DNA of 31,897 nucleotides from an uncultured Candidatus Saccharibacteria bacterium. GTDB taxonomy: Bacteria; Patescibacteria; Saccharimonadia; Saccharimonadales; UBA4665. Of this stretch, positions 1 to 4,950 are shown piece after piece. The translations under genes and the position numbers were made by a program. Positions within the stretch are counted from its first letter, which is position 1, and each line of letters starts with the position of its first letter. Location of the stretch: the NCBI GenBank assembly GCA_946482575.1, contig CAMLRZ010000011.1:1-31897 (forward strand), in the 5' to 3' direction. Below the pieces are notes generated by a model that worked only from the letters and a program-made list of their open reading frames with translations, made no database searches and was not told where the DNA came from.

Positions 1-23
1 TTGCGTGGGCCGTGGGAGGCTCC

Positions 24-194
24 ATGGCCGCGAACATCACGCAGCAGAACCACCTGCCCGTCGTCTTGGGGGTTGTAGTAACCGTTCTGGTCGCCGCATT
101 GGTCGGCTTTGTATGGAAGCGAGCTTTGCAAAGCGTGGCCGTGGCAACACTGGCCTTCGCTACGTACTACGCCGCGCCATACTTCCTGCGCTAG
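24..194 (+). CDS. small membrane protein, 56 aa, possibly 5'-truncated by the window edge
   Basis: I do not recognise this gene. From the ATG at 24 it encodes 56 residues: a short polar N-terminus (MAANITQQNH), a hydrophobic helix at about 11-30, a WKR break, and a second apolar stretch at about 36-54 rich in Ala and Tyr. That suggests a two-helix hairpin in the membrane. The ATG has GGAGG at 15-19, only four bases upstream. An in-frame GTG lies at 12, and the frame is open to the window edge, so a longer protein starting outside cannot be excluded. It is the first of three short membrane-protein genes on this strand. The function is unknown; a holin-like role would be a guess from size alone. 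Confidence 0.5.
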   Translation: MAANITQQNHLPVVLGVVVTVLVAALVGFVWKRALQSVAVATLAFATYYAAPYFLR

Positions 195-232
195 TCAGTG
201 TTACCGCAGGCACATCAAAGGAAGGTGTTCTG

Positions 233-484
233 TTGAAGGGAAAAAGTAGTTCCTGGCGCCCGGACTTGGCATGCGCCGCTGTTGGGCTGGTCATAGGGGT
301 CGTCGTTGGACTCCTACAGCCCGAGCAGCCCCAGCTGCTGACCGGGGCTGCTCTGCTGTGGTGCGCCGTGGCGTGCCTGGTGTTCTGCCTGGCACACTAC
401 GCCCCCGCACTGTATGTACGAGTGGCCGTACAACTGGGCATCGTCGCCCTGGCATCGATGTCTGTGGTTGTGATCCTTCGGTAG
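233..484 (+). CDS. small membrane protein, 83 aa, TTG start
   Basis: An unrecognised short membrane protein. The reading frame is open much further upstream, but that part is Arg/Gly-rich and overlaps the preceding gene. The TTG at 233 has a good Shine-Dalgarno (AAAGGAAGGTG, 217-227) and begins just before the hydrophobic part, so I chose it. The product has a basic N-terminus (KGKSSSWRPD), then about three apolar stretches separated by short polar turns (around residues 11-27, 34-52 and 58-81), with no catalytic motif. It is followed by a Rho-independent terminator at 595-616. With the neighbouring 81-residue gene it forms a pair of similar units that share a repeated 3' flank. Confidence 0.5.
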   Translation: MKGKSSSWRPDLACAAVGLVIGVVVGLLQPEQPQLLTGAALLWCAVACLVFCLAHYAPALYVRVAVQLGIVALASMSVVVILR

Positions 485-566
485 AGCTCTTTGCGAGCAG
501 CGTCATTCCGGCGGGGCGGTGGTTGCCATAAGCATCGCGCTCGTGCGCAGCCACCGCCAACCCGTT

Positions 567-616
567 CCTTCTCAAAGCACCCTACCCATCACAGCAACCC
601 CTTGGGTTGTTTTTTT
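567..616 (+). repeat. duplicated 3' flank, copy 1 (repeat core plus terminator)
   Basis: The segment contains CCTTCTCAAAGCACC (567-581), a C-rich spacer with ATCACAG, and a T-run hairpin. The same order is found at 1041-1093, after the next small gene. The core is identical over 15 bases; the rest is similar in composition and layout but diverged. The downstream A/T-rich sequence also resembles that after copy 2. This looks like an old tandem duplication of a gene plus terminator. Confidence 0.65.
595..616 (+). terminator. Rho-independent terminator after the 83-aa gene
   Basis: CAACCC, loop CTT, GGGTTG, then seven T residues. The six-base-pair stem is perfect and the T-run is immediate. Confidence 0.75.
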
Positions 617-644
617 GTGAAAATTATTATACAGTTCTGCCATC

Positions 645-693
645 AACCGAGAGTCGGTTCGATAGATCTTTGAGAAGGAGGTGAAATTTCACC
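645..693 (+). promoter_or_regulatory. structured leader with palindromic ribosome-binding site
   Basis: Upstream of the GTG at 694 there are three elements in a row. First, a hairpin AACCGA-GAG-TCGGTT (645-659). Second, CTTTGAGAAGG (668-678), the exact reverse complement of the core CCTTCTCAAAG found at 567-577 and 1041-1051. Third, a perfect 14-base palindrome GGTGAAATTTCACC (680-693), whose left arm overlaps the Shine-Dalgarno AAGGAGGTG (676-684). Either the local palindrome or pairing with the flanking repeat could hide the ribosome-binding site. Regulation is inferred; the complementarity is directly visible. Confidence 0.5.
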
Positions 694-939
694 GTGAGCA
701 ATCGTGAAAGAGGTAGTTACCTGGGCTGTATCGTCCTGGGCATTGCCCTCGGAGCCGTCACGGCTATCAGCGACCTTACTAAGGAGTCCCTGCCAGTCAC
801 TCCTCTTGTAGGCCTCCTGATTCTGGGAGCGATTTTGGCCATAGTCCATGTCGTAATGCAAGTCAGCCTCGAAAAGATAGGTACGTTTTTTGTTGGATTT
901 GCCATGGGGTTGACCCTGACACTGCAGTACGCGCTGTAG
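694..939 (+). CDS. small membrane protein, 81 aa, GTG start
   Basis: I do not recognise this gene. It encodes 81 residues: a polar N-terminus MSNRERGSY, an apolar helix at about 9-25 (CIVLGIALGAVTAI), a short loop with charged residues, a second helix at about 37-55 (LVGLLILGAILAIVHVV), and a third at about 63-80 (GTFFVGFAMGLTLTLQ). The GTG start is supported by a full-length Shine-Dalgarno AAGGAGGTG (676-684), ten bases from the inferred start and inside a palindrome. The gene has its own leader and terminator and looks like a one-gene unit. Size and topology resemble the 83-residue neighbour, so the two may be diverged paralogues. The role is unknown. Confidence 0.6.
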   Translation: MSNRERGSYLGCIVLGIALGAVTAISDLTKESLPVTPLVGLLILGAILAIVHVVMQVSLEKIGTFFVGFAMGLTLTLQYAL

Positions 940-1040
940 ACTCACACCCCTTCTACGCCCATTCGCCCTCAACCGATAGTTCAAACAGACGCTGGTGGCG
1001 ACGGCTACAGCCAATGGCGCTCAGCCGTCGTCCCCGTCCC

Positions 1041-1093
1041 CCTTCTCAAAGCACCACCCCAGATAGTCACACAGCCTGCAAGGGTTGTTTTTT
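1041..1093 (+). repeat. duplicated 3' flank, copy 2
   Basis: This copy has CCTTCTCAAAGCACC (1041-1055), a C-rich spacer, CACACAG and a T-run hairpin in the same order as 567-616. Confidence 0.65.
1072..1093 (+). terminator. Rho-independent terminator after the 81-aa gene
   Basis: CAGCCT, loop GCAA, GGGTTG (two G-T pairs), then six T residues. The loop is of GNRA type. It is weaker than the terminator at 595 but in the same relative position. Confidence 0.6.
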
Positions 1094-1125
1094 ATTGAAT
1101 AAAATTATGAAATATACTACAAATT

Positions 1126-1155
1126 TTGACAACACTACCCCTGATGATGTATACT
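1126..1155 (+). promoter_or_regulatory. rpsT promoter
   Basis: Consensus -35 TTGACA (1126-1131), an 18-base spacer, and -10 TATACT (1150-1155). The predicted mRNA leader is about 34 bases and contains AAAGGA ahead of the ATG at 1196. So rpsT is conventionally led, unlike many genes in this window. Confidence 0.8.
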
Positions 1156-1195
1156 TTACCTCGATCACATAAGAACGTAAGGTTAAAGGACACTC

Positions 1196-1645
1196 ATGCC
1201 GATCATCAAATCAGCTAAAAAGCGTGTTCGTACAGCTGAAAAAGCTGCGATCCGCAACAGCAAAACTAAGCGCTCCCTCAAAGGTGCAATCAAGGCTTTT
1301 CACAAGGCCATCACCGGTAGCGACAAAAAAGCAGCCGTAGAAACTCACGGTAAAGCTCAAAGCGCGCTCGACATCGCCGCTAAAAAGAACGTGATGCACA
1401 AAAACAAGGTTGCTCGCAAAAAGAGCCAACTTGCCAAGGCTGCTAAAGCAGCTGCTGGCGTAGACAAGCCAGCTGCAACTAAGACTGCTGCTGCCAAAAA
1501 GACTGCTCCAAAGAGCACCACTAAGGCAACTGCAGCAAAGACTGCAACCAAAAAAGCTGCTACTGAAACCAAGGCCAAGAAAGCTCCTGCTAAAAAGCCA
1601 GCCGCTAAGAAGCCTGCAGCAAAGAAAACTGAAGCTAAGAAATAA
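1196..1645 (+). CDS. rpsT: 30S ribosomal protein S20 with long Lys/Ala-rich tail
   Basis: S20 binds 16S rRNA in the small subunit. The N-terminal 85 or so residues carry the family pattern: MPIIKSAKKRVRTAEKA, NSKTKRSLK, and the C-terminal helix with KKNVMHKNKVARKKSQL. Typical bacterial S20 is about 85-90 residues; this one is 149. The extra 60 or so residues are a histone-H1-like repeat of Ala, Lys, Thr and Pro (APKSTTKATAAKTATKKAAT, then three KKPAA/KKPAAK units). It is monocistronic, with its own strong promoter and a bidirectional terminator. The tail is in frame with no sign of a frameshift. Similar basic tails are known on S20 and other proteins of related lineages. What the tail binds is not visible here. 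Confidence 0.95.
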   Translation: MPIIKSAKKRVRTAEKAAIRNSKTKRSLKGAIKAFHKAITGSDKKAAVETHGKAQSALDIAAKKNVMHKNKVARKKSQLAKAAKAAAGVDKPAATKTAAAKKTAPKSTTKATAAKTATKKAATETKAKKAPAKKPAAKKPAAKKTEAKK

Positions 1646-1665
1646 TTCTAGCTTCGGCAAACAAA

Positions 1666-1697
1666 AATCCCGTGATCATTCGGTCGCGGGATTTTTT
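1666..1697. terminator. bidirectional terminator between rpsT and holA
   Basis: The stem AATCCCG/CGGGATT has an inner GATC/GGTC extension and loop ATTC. T-runs follow on the plus strand (TTTTTT) and, on the minus strand, ATTTTTG. It serves the convergent rpsT and holA genes. Confidence 0.8.
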
Positions 1698-1706
1698 ATT
1701 TTGCTG

Positions 1707-2630
1707 TTATTTTTGGGCAAGTTTAATCAGATACAACTGCACAGCATCGTCGGCGTCGGTGGCGGTGCGCTTAAGCCGCATATCAAGTTGTAACAGATCG
1801 GACACCAACTGCTTTAACTGCGGAACCGTGATCTTTTTGGCCAGCGCTTGAGTTTTGCGAACCACAAATGGGTTCAATTTAGCAGCTTTGGCAACTTCGT
1901 CGGCCGGTTTAGTGCCAGCTGTTTTTACCACCGCCAAAATATGCAGCTGCCAAGCCACCATGGCAATAATCGCCTGCGGCTCTACCTTTAGCTCGCGCTG
2001 CTCTTTGTATAGCTGCATAGTGCGCGTAACGTTGCCGGCGAATGCTGCGTCTAGCAATTCAAAAACAGTGCTCTGTGGCAAACGGTCGGTTAAAAGCTCG
2101 ATGCTTTGCTTGGTAATCTGTGGATTGTACGCCAGCAATTTGTCCAGCTCCAGCTGCATGGCCTGCTGATTAATGCCCATACGATCTACGATCAGTTTTG
2201 CGTCGGCTGGCGACAGCGCCCCGCCCTGTTGTTTGGCATAGTCGGCCGCCCAACGGCTTAATCCTGGCGCATCCAACTGCGTAAATTCCTGGAACTGCGT
2301 GTCTTTTTTGAGCGTCTTGTAATAGCTCAGACGCTTGTCTAGCTTGGGCTCAACAATAATAACATCGGTGGACTCAGACACGGCCTTGAGGATATCGGTG
2401 ACCTGCTCGGCAAAAGCCTTTTGCTTGCCCGGTTCGCGCAACACCACTAGCTTGCGAGCCGTTAAAAATGGCAGGCTTTCTACGCTGGCGCGCATTTGCT
2501 CAGCGCTTGCCGACTCGCCGTCCAGGCGTTCCACGGCAAAGTCACCGTACTCTTGCACAAAAGCAGCTACACGGGCCTGCAAAGCCTGCGTACGAGCAAA
2601 ATCGTTAGCCCCGGTAAATGTCTCGATCAT
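1707..2630 (-). CDS. holA: DNA polymerase III subunit delta
   Basis: Delta is the clamp-loader subunit that opens the sliding clamp. The start MIETFTGANDFARTQAL matches the family's usual opening (a hydrophobic strand followed by G-x-N/D-D). Then come REPGKQKAF and TDIIIVEP-type Rossmann strands, the mid-protein pattern GGALSPADAKLIVDRMG with LELDKLLAY, and the C-terminal collar helices including AIIAMVAWQLHILAVVK. From this start the length is 307 residues. The frame is open further upstream, with another ATG at 2654, but the ATG at 2630 is preceded by an extended -10 (TGCTATCAT, 2638-2646) ending seven bases before it. That fits leaderless transcription and the family's N-terminus. The 2654 start lacks a good ribosome-binding site. 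It follows mutM on the same strand. Confidence 0.85.
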   Translation of the reverse strand: MIETFTGANDFARTQALQARVAAFVQEYGDFAVERLDGESASAEQMRASVESLPFLTARKLVVLREPGKQKAFAEQVTDILKAVSESTDVIIVEPKLDKRLSYYKTLKKDTQFQEFTQLDAPGLSRWAADYAKQQGGALSPADAKLIVDRMGINQQAMQLELDKLLAYNPQITKQSIELLTDRLPQSTVFELLDAAFAGNVTRTMQLYKEQRELKVEPQAIIAMVAWQLHILAVVKTAGTKPADEVAKAAKLNPFVVRKTQALAKKITVPQLKQLVSDLLQLDMRLKRTATDADDAVQLYLIKLAQK

Positions 2631-2637
2631 CTGTTTA

Positions 2638-2646
2638 ATGATAGCA
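2638..2646 (-). promoter_or_regulatory. extended -10 for holA, leaderless layout
   Basis: Read on the minus strand, TGCTATCAT is followed by seven bases and then the ATG at 2630. There is no Shine-Dalgarno. Confidence 0.5.
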
Positions 2647-2679
2647 CCTGGCATGGCCTTGGCGCTGTAGTAATTAAGT

Positions 2680-3549
2680 CTAGGGCTTTTGGCAATGCGG
2701 ACAAATATGCGTGCCGCGGCCCGCAACCCGAGTTTTGATGATTGCTGTACCGCAGCGGGGGCATGGTTTGCCTTCGCGTCGGAACACGCGCGCAAAACTC
2801 ATATAACTGCCTTTTTTGCCCTCGGCATTTACATAATTTCTATCTGTTGAGCCCCCTTTTTCAATCGCCAGGCGCAATACGGCCTGCAACTCTTTGAACA
2901 AGATTTTGAGCTGTTTTGGAGGCACATCCATCACTTTGATTTCGGGGTGAATCTTGGCCGCCCATAGGCTTTCGTCGGCGTAAATATTACCGATTCCCGC
3001 TACGACCGTTTGATCCAATAGCACAGCTTTGATGCCACTCTTTTTGCGGCGCATCAAGCGTTGGATAAATTCTGTGTCCGTAAAGTCATCAGCTAGTGGC
3101 TCTGGCCCAACTTTGAGGAAAAAATCGAGGTGCGGTACCTCGGCAGTAGGTAGCAAGCGCACCCACCCAAATTTGCGTTGGTCGTTAAAAAACAGATGGC
3201 TGCCGTCGGTAAATTCCAGCTGCACATGCGTGGTTTTGTCTGGCAAATCATGCACCAAGCTGTCGTTGGGGTGACCCGCGCCAAAGCGTTCGTGATCGCC
3301 CCTGTACACCAATTGACCGGTCATCTTCAGGTGAATTACCAGTGAATATTTTGTACTCAATTCAATCAACAGCACTTTGGCGCGCCGCTGAACATCCACA
3401 ATTTGTGCACCAATCAAGAATTGCTGCACATCAGTGGGCGCGTTTGGAAAGCTTTTGGGCCAGTCATGCTCCACCGCTTTTACGGTTTTGCCCGGCAAAA
3501 AACCACTCAATCCAATACGAACTGTCTCTACCTCTGGTAACTCTGGCAT
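2680..3549 (-). CDS. mutM: formamidopyrimidine-DNA glycosylase (Fpg/MutM)
   Basis: A bifunctional glycosylase/AP lyase that removes 8-oxoguanine and other oxidised purines in base excision repair. The N-terminus MPELPEVETVR gives the catalytic Pro2 and Glu3. RRAKVLLIELS carries the conserved beta-hairpin Lys (near residue 59). The helix-two-turn-helix signature is at about 180-196 (LLDQTVVAGIGNIYADE). The C-terminal zinc finger has CPRC and CPHC pairs around residues 262-286, with R in VAGRGTHICPHC, the expected DNA-binding Arg. The length of 289 residues is near the family norm, and all key residues are present. The start sits six bases from a -10 box, so the mRNA is predicted to be leaderless. 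It is divergent from the DciA-like gene. Confidence 0.95.
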   Translation of the reverse strand: MPELPEVETVRIGLSGFLPGKTVKAVEHDWPKSFPNAPTDVQQFLIGAQIVDVQRRAKVLLIELSTKYSLVIHLKMTGQLVYRGDHERFGAGHPNDSLVHDLPDKTTHVQLEFTDGSHLFFNDQRKFGWVRLLPTAEVPHLDFFLKVGPEPLADDFTDTEFIQRLMRRKKSGIKAVLLDQTVVAGIGNIYADESLWAAKIHPEIKVMDVPPKQLKILFKELQAVLRLAIEKGGSTDRNYVNAEGKKGSYMSFARVFRREGKPCPRCGTAIIKTRVAGRGTHICPHCQKP

Positions 3550-3555
3550 AGTTTT

Positions 3556-3565
3556 ATTATATACT
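3556..3565. promoter_or_regulatory. touching divergent -10 boxes for mutM and the DciA-like gene
   Basis: On the plus strand, TATACT (3560-3565) is followed by six bases and ATG at 3572. On the minus strand, TATAAT (3561-3556) is followed by six bases and ATG at 3549. The two -10 boxes overlap by two bases in a 22-base intergenic gap. There is no room for leaders or Shine-Dalgarno sites, so both mRNAs should begin at the start codon and the two promoters should exclude each other. Confidence 0.7.
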
Positions 3566-3571
3566 GGTTAT

Positions 3572-3808
3572 ATGGAATCTGTTGGAGATTTGCTGGGGCG
3601 ATACGCACCCAAGGAGCCAGACGAAGTCGCGCTGGCTAAACAGTTTGTGGCTGACGAATATGGTGCGCGATCCCAGGTGGCTATTCGGGGTAATAATTTG
3701 ATTATTACGGTGTATAGCGCGGCGCTGGCGGCCACGCTACGAATGCGTGTGGTGCAACTGCAAGAAGCCTGTAAAACAGAGAGACGACTTGTTTTTAGGA
3801 TTGGGTAA
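3572..3808 (+). CDS. DUF721/DciA-like protein (probable DnaB helicase-loading factor)
   Basis: A 78-residue protein. The central and C-terminal part, IRGNNLIITVYSAALAATLR followed by QLQEACKTERRLVFRIG, follows the DUF721 pattern: a basic strand, L-x-V-x-V, small residues, a Leu/Arg helix, then a final arginine/phenylalanine strand. DciA is the ancestral loader that acts on the replicative helicase DnaB. The N-terminal helix (MESVGDLLGRYAPKEP) is shorter than in most DciA proteins. The assignment rests on pattern and on the surrounding replication genes; a KH-like domain of other function is possible. The start follows a -10 box by six bases. The stop codon abuts the convergent gene's stop with no spacer. 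Confidence 0.6.
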   Translation: MESVGDLLGRYAPKEPDEVALAKQFVADEYGARSQVAIRGNNLIITVYSAALAATLRMRVVQLQEACKTERRLVFRIG

Positions 3809-4363
3809 CTACTGCGTTACCGAGTAGGTGCTGTTGTCGTAGTCAGGAATCTGAGCCTGGAACAGTGTGCGGACTTGCGACACATTGCCCTTGAAGGTGC
3901 CGGGGCTGCTGCACGAAGCAGACCAGAAGTGTTGCTTGGTGTCTGATCCATCGACAATGTCGTAGCTGTAGCGAGTGCCTGTTGGGCAGTAGCCGCGCTC
4001 GTCTTTTTTGCTGCTGTCGGTGTTACCCTTGGTGTAGCCGGCAATGTCCAGCGCGCGCAAGAAAGTGCTGTATGAAGCTTGGTTATTGTCGTAAGTCTTG
4101 GTTTGAGCAACGGTTTGGTCGTAGCCAGTCAGTGTTTCAATGCTTACCTGATTTTGGCCAACAGTAATACGCACCGCTTTGTGGCTCTGATCTGCATTGA
4201 TCGGGCCGTCCATGGTGTACTGCATTTGCACGCTGGTGTTTGCGTAATCTGTCAGAGGTGCGGGTGCTTTTTTGTCCTCGCCACCGGTAAAACCGCGCAC
4301 GATCAGAATAAACACGAAAACGATTAGTCCAATACTCGCCAAAAATCCTAAGAAGTATTTCAT
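3809..4363 (-). CDS. membrane-anchored extracytoplasmic protein, 184 aa
   Basis: I do not recognise the family. There is one N-terminal membrane segment (residues about 4-22, YFLGFLASIGLIVFVFILIV) with a short inside end, then a soluble part that should face outward. The exported part has two cysteines (in RGYCPTGT and WSASCSS) that could form a disulfide, and a pattern YTMDGPINADQSHKAVRIT that looks like a beta-sandwich strand pair. Similar anchored proteins are frequent in Saccharibacteria-like genomes, but the function is unknown. It has its own promoter (4394-4422) with purine-rich GAGAGAG near the start. It is convergent with the DciA-like gene without a gap. Confidence 0.7.
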   Translation of the reverse strand: MKYFLGFLASIGLIVFVFILIVRGFTGGEDKKAPAPLTDYANTSVQMQYTMDGPINADQSHKAVRITVGQNQVSIETLTGYDQTVAQTKTYDNNQASYSTFLRALDIAGYTKGNTDSSKKDERGYCPTGTRYSYDIVDGSDTKQHFWSASCSSPGTFKGNVSQVRTLFQAQIPDYDNSTYSVTQ

Positions 4364-4393
4364 CTGTTAGCTCTCTCTATGAGTTATATATAA

Positions 4394-4422
4394 ACAATAC
4401 CACAATGTGATCTATTTTTCAA
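4394..4422 (-). promoter_or_regulatory. promoter of the anchored protein gene
   Basis: On the minus strand, TTGAAA (4422-4417), a 17-base spacer ending in TGG, and TATTGT (4399-4394). The TG makes it an extended -10. Confidence 0.65.
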
Positions 4423-4438
4423 GAGCTGTCAGATACAC

Positions 4439-4948
4439 CTAGACTTCGTTGAGCATGTCGGCGGTCACGCGGAAGCGTTGATCCCGCACTATTACCCCGC
4501 GCTCGTTTTTGGTGGTGTAGTTGATCCACATAGTTTTGGGCCGAGCGCGGTACAGACGCTGGCCGTCTGGTTCGGCAAAATCTTGTTCAAGCGGCTCGGG
4601 TGAGCCAAGCGATTTTTTGGCCTGTACAAATGTTTTGCACACCATGGAAAACTCTGGGTGATCCGGCGTAATTACCTCTGTTTCGGCCTCTATGTACAAG
4701 CCGTTTCCGTGCTTACAGGTGGCGTCAAAGACGGCAATAAACACCTGCGGTACGCGAGCAATATTTTGCGAGTGCTGGCTGGCGGTATGTGAGGCCCAAA
4801 TCATGTTATAGTCAGCATCAAAAGCGGCAAACACCGGGGTATTGTGCGGCGTTCCATTGGCATTTACGGTAGCCAAGGCTGCCGCAGCGGTATCTTCTAA
4901 TAGATCAAGGACGTTCTGGATTCGCTGCTGCTTGTCCTCGGGCAACAT
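4439..4948 (-). CDS. pyridoxamine 5'-phosphate oxidase-like split-barrel protein
   Basis: A 169-residue protein with the FMN-binding split-barrel pattern: an N-terminal helix (IQNVLDLLEDT), then strand-turn-strand AAALATVNANGTPHNTPVFAAFD, the tryptophan strand MIWASHTASQHSQNIARVPQVFIAVFD, and YIEAETEV. Members bind FMN, F420 or haem and act as small redox enzymes or sensors; the substrate cannot be told. The gene begins two bases after polA stops on the same strand, so it is probably the last gene of a polA operon, with GGGTGA in the polA tail as its ribosome-binding site. Confidence 0.75.
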   Translation of the reverse strand: MLPEDKQQRIQNVLDLLEDTAAAALATVNANGTPHNTPVFAAFDADYNMIWASHTASQHSQNIARVPQVFIAVFDATCKHGNGLYIEAETEVITPDHPEFSMVCKTFVQAKKSLGSPEPLEQDFAEPDGQRLYRARPKTMWINYTTKNERGVIVRDQRFRVTADMLNEV

Positions 4949-4950
4949 TG

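Noticed and set aside
5..484. A 159-codon open frame from near the window start
   Set aside because: Its first half overlaps the 56-aa gene in another frame and is Arg/Gly/His-rich without structure. A TTG with a good ribosome-binding site at 233 explains the real part.
650..665. GGTTCGATA resembling a tRNA T-loop
   Set aside because: No acceptor, D or anticodon arms fit around it. It is part of a simple hairpin.
1211..1660. Long open frame antisense to rpsT
   Set aside because: It mirrors the Lys/Ala codons of rpsT, giving Leu/Ser/Cys/Phe-rich nonsense, and lacks a start signal.
2631..2795. Upstream extension of holA (including ATG 2654)
   Set aside because: It would overlap mutM in part, has no family similarity and contains the likely -10 box. 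2654 is kept as a possible alternative only.
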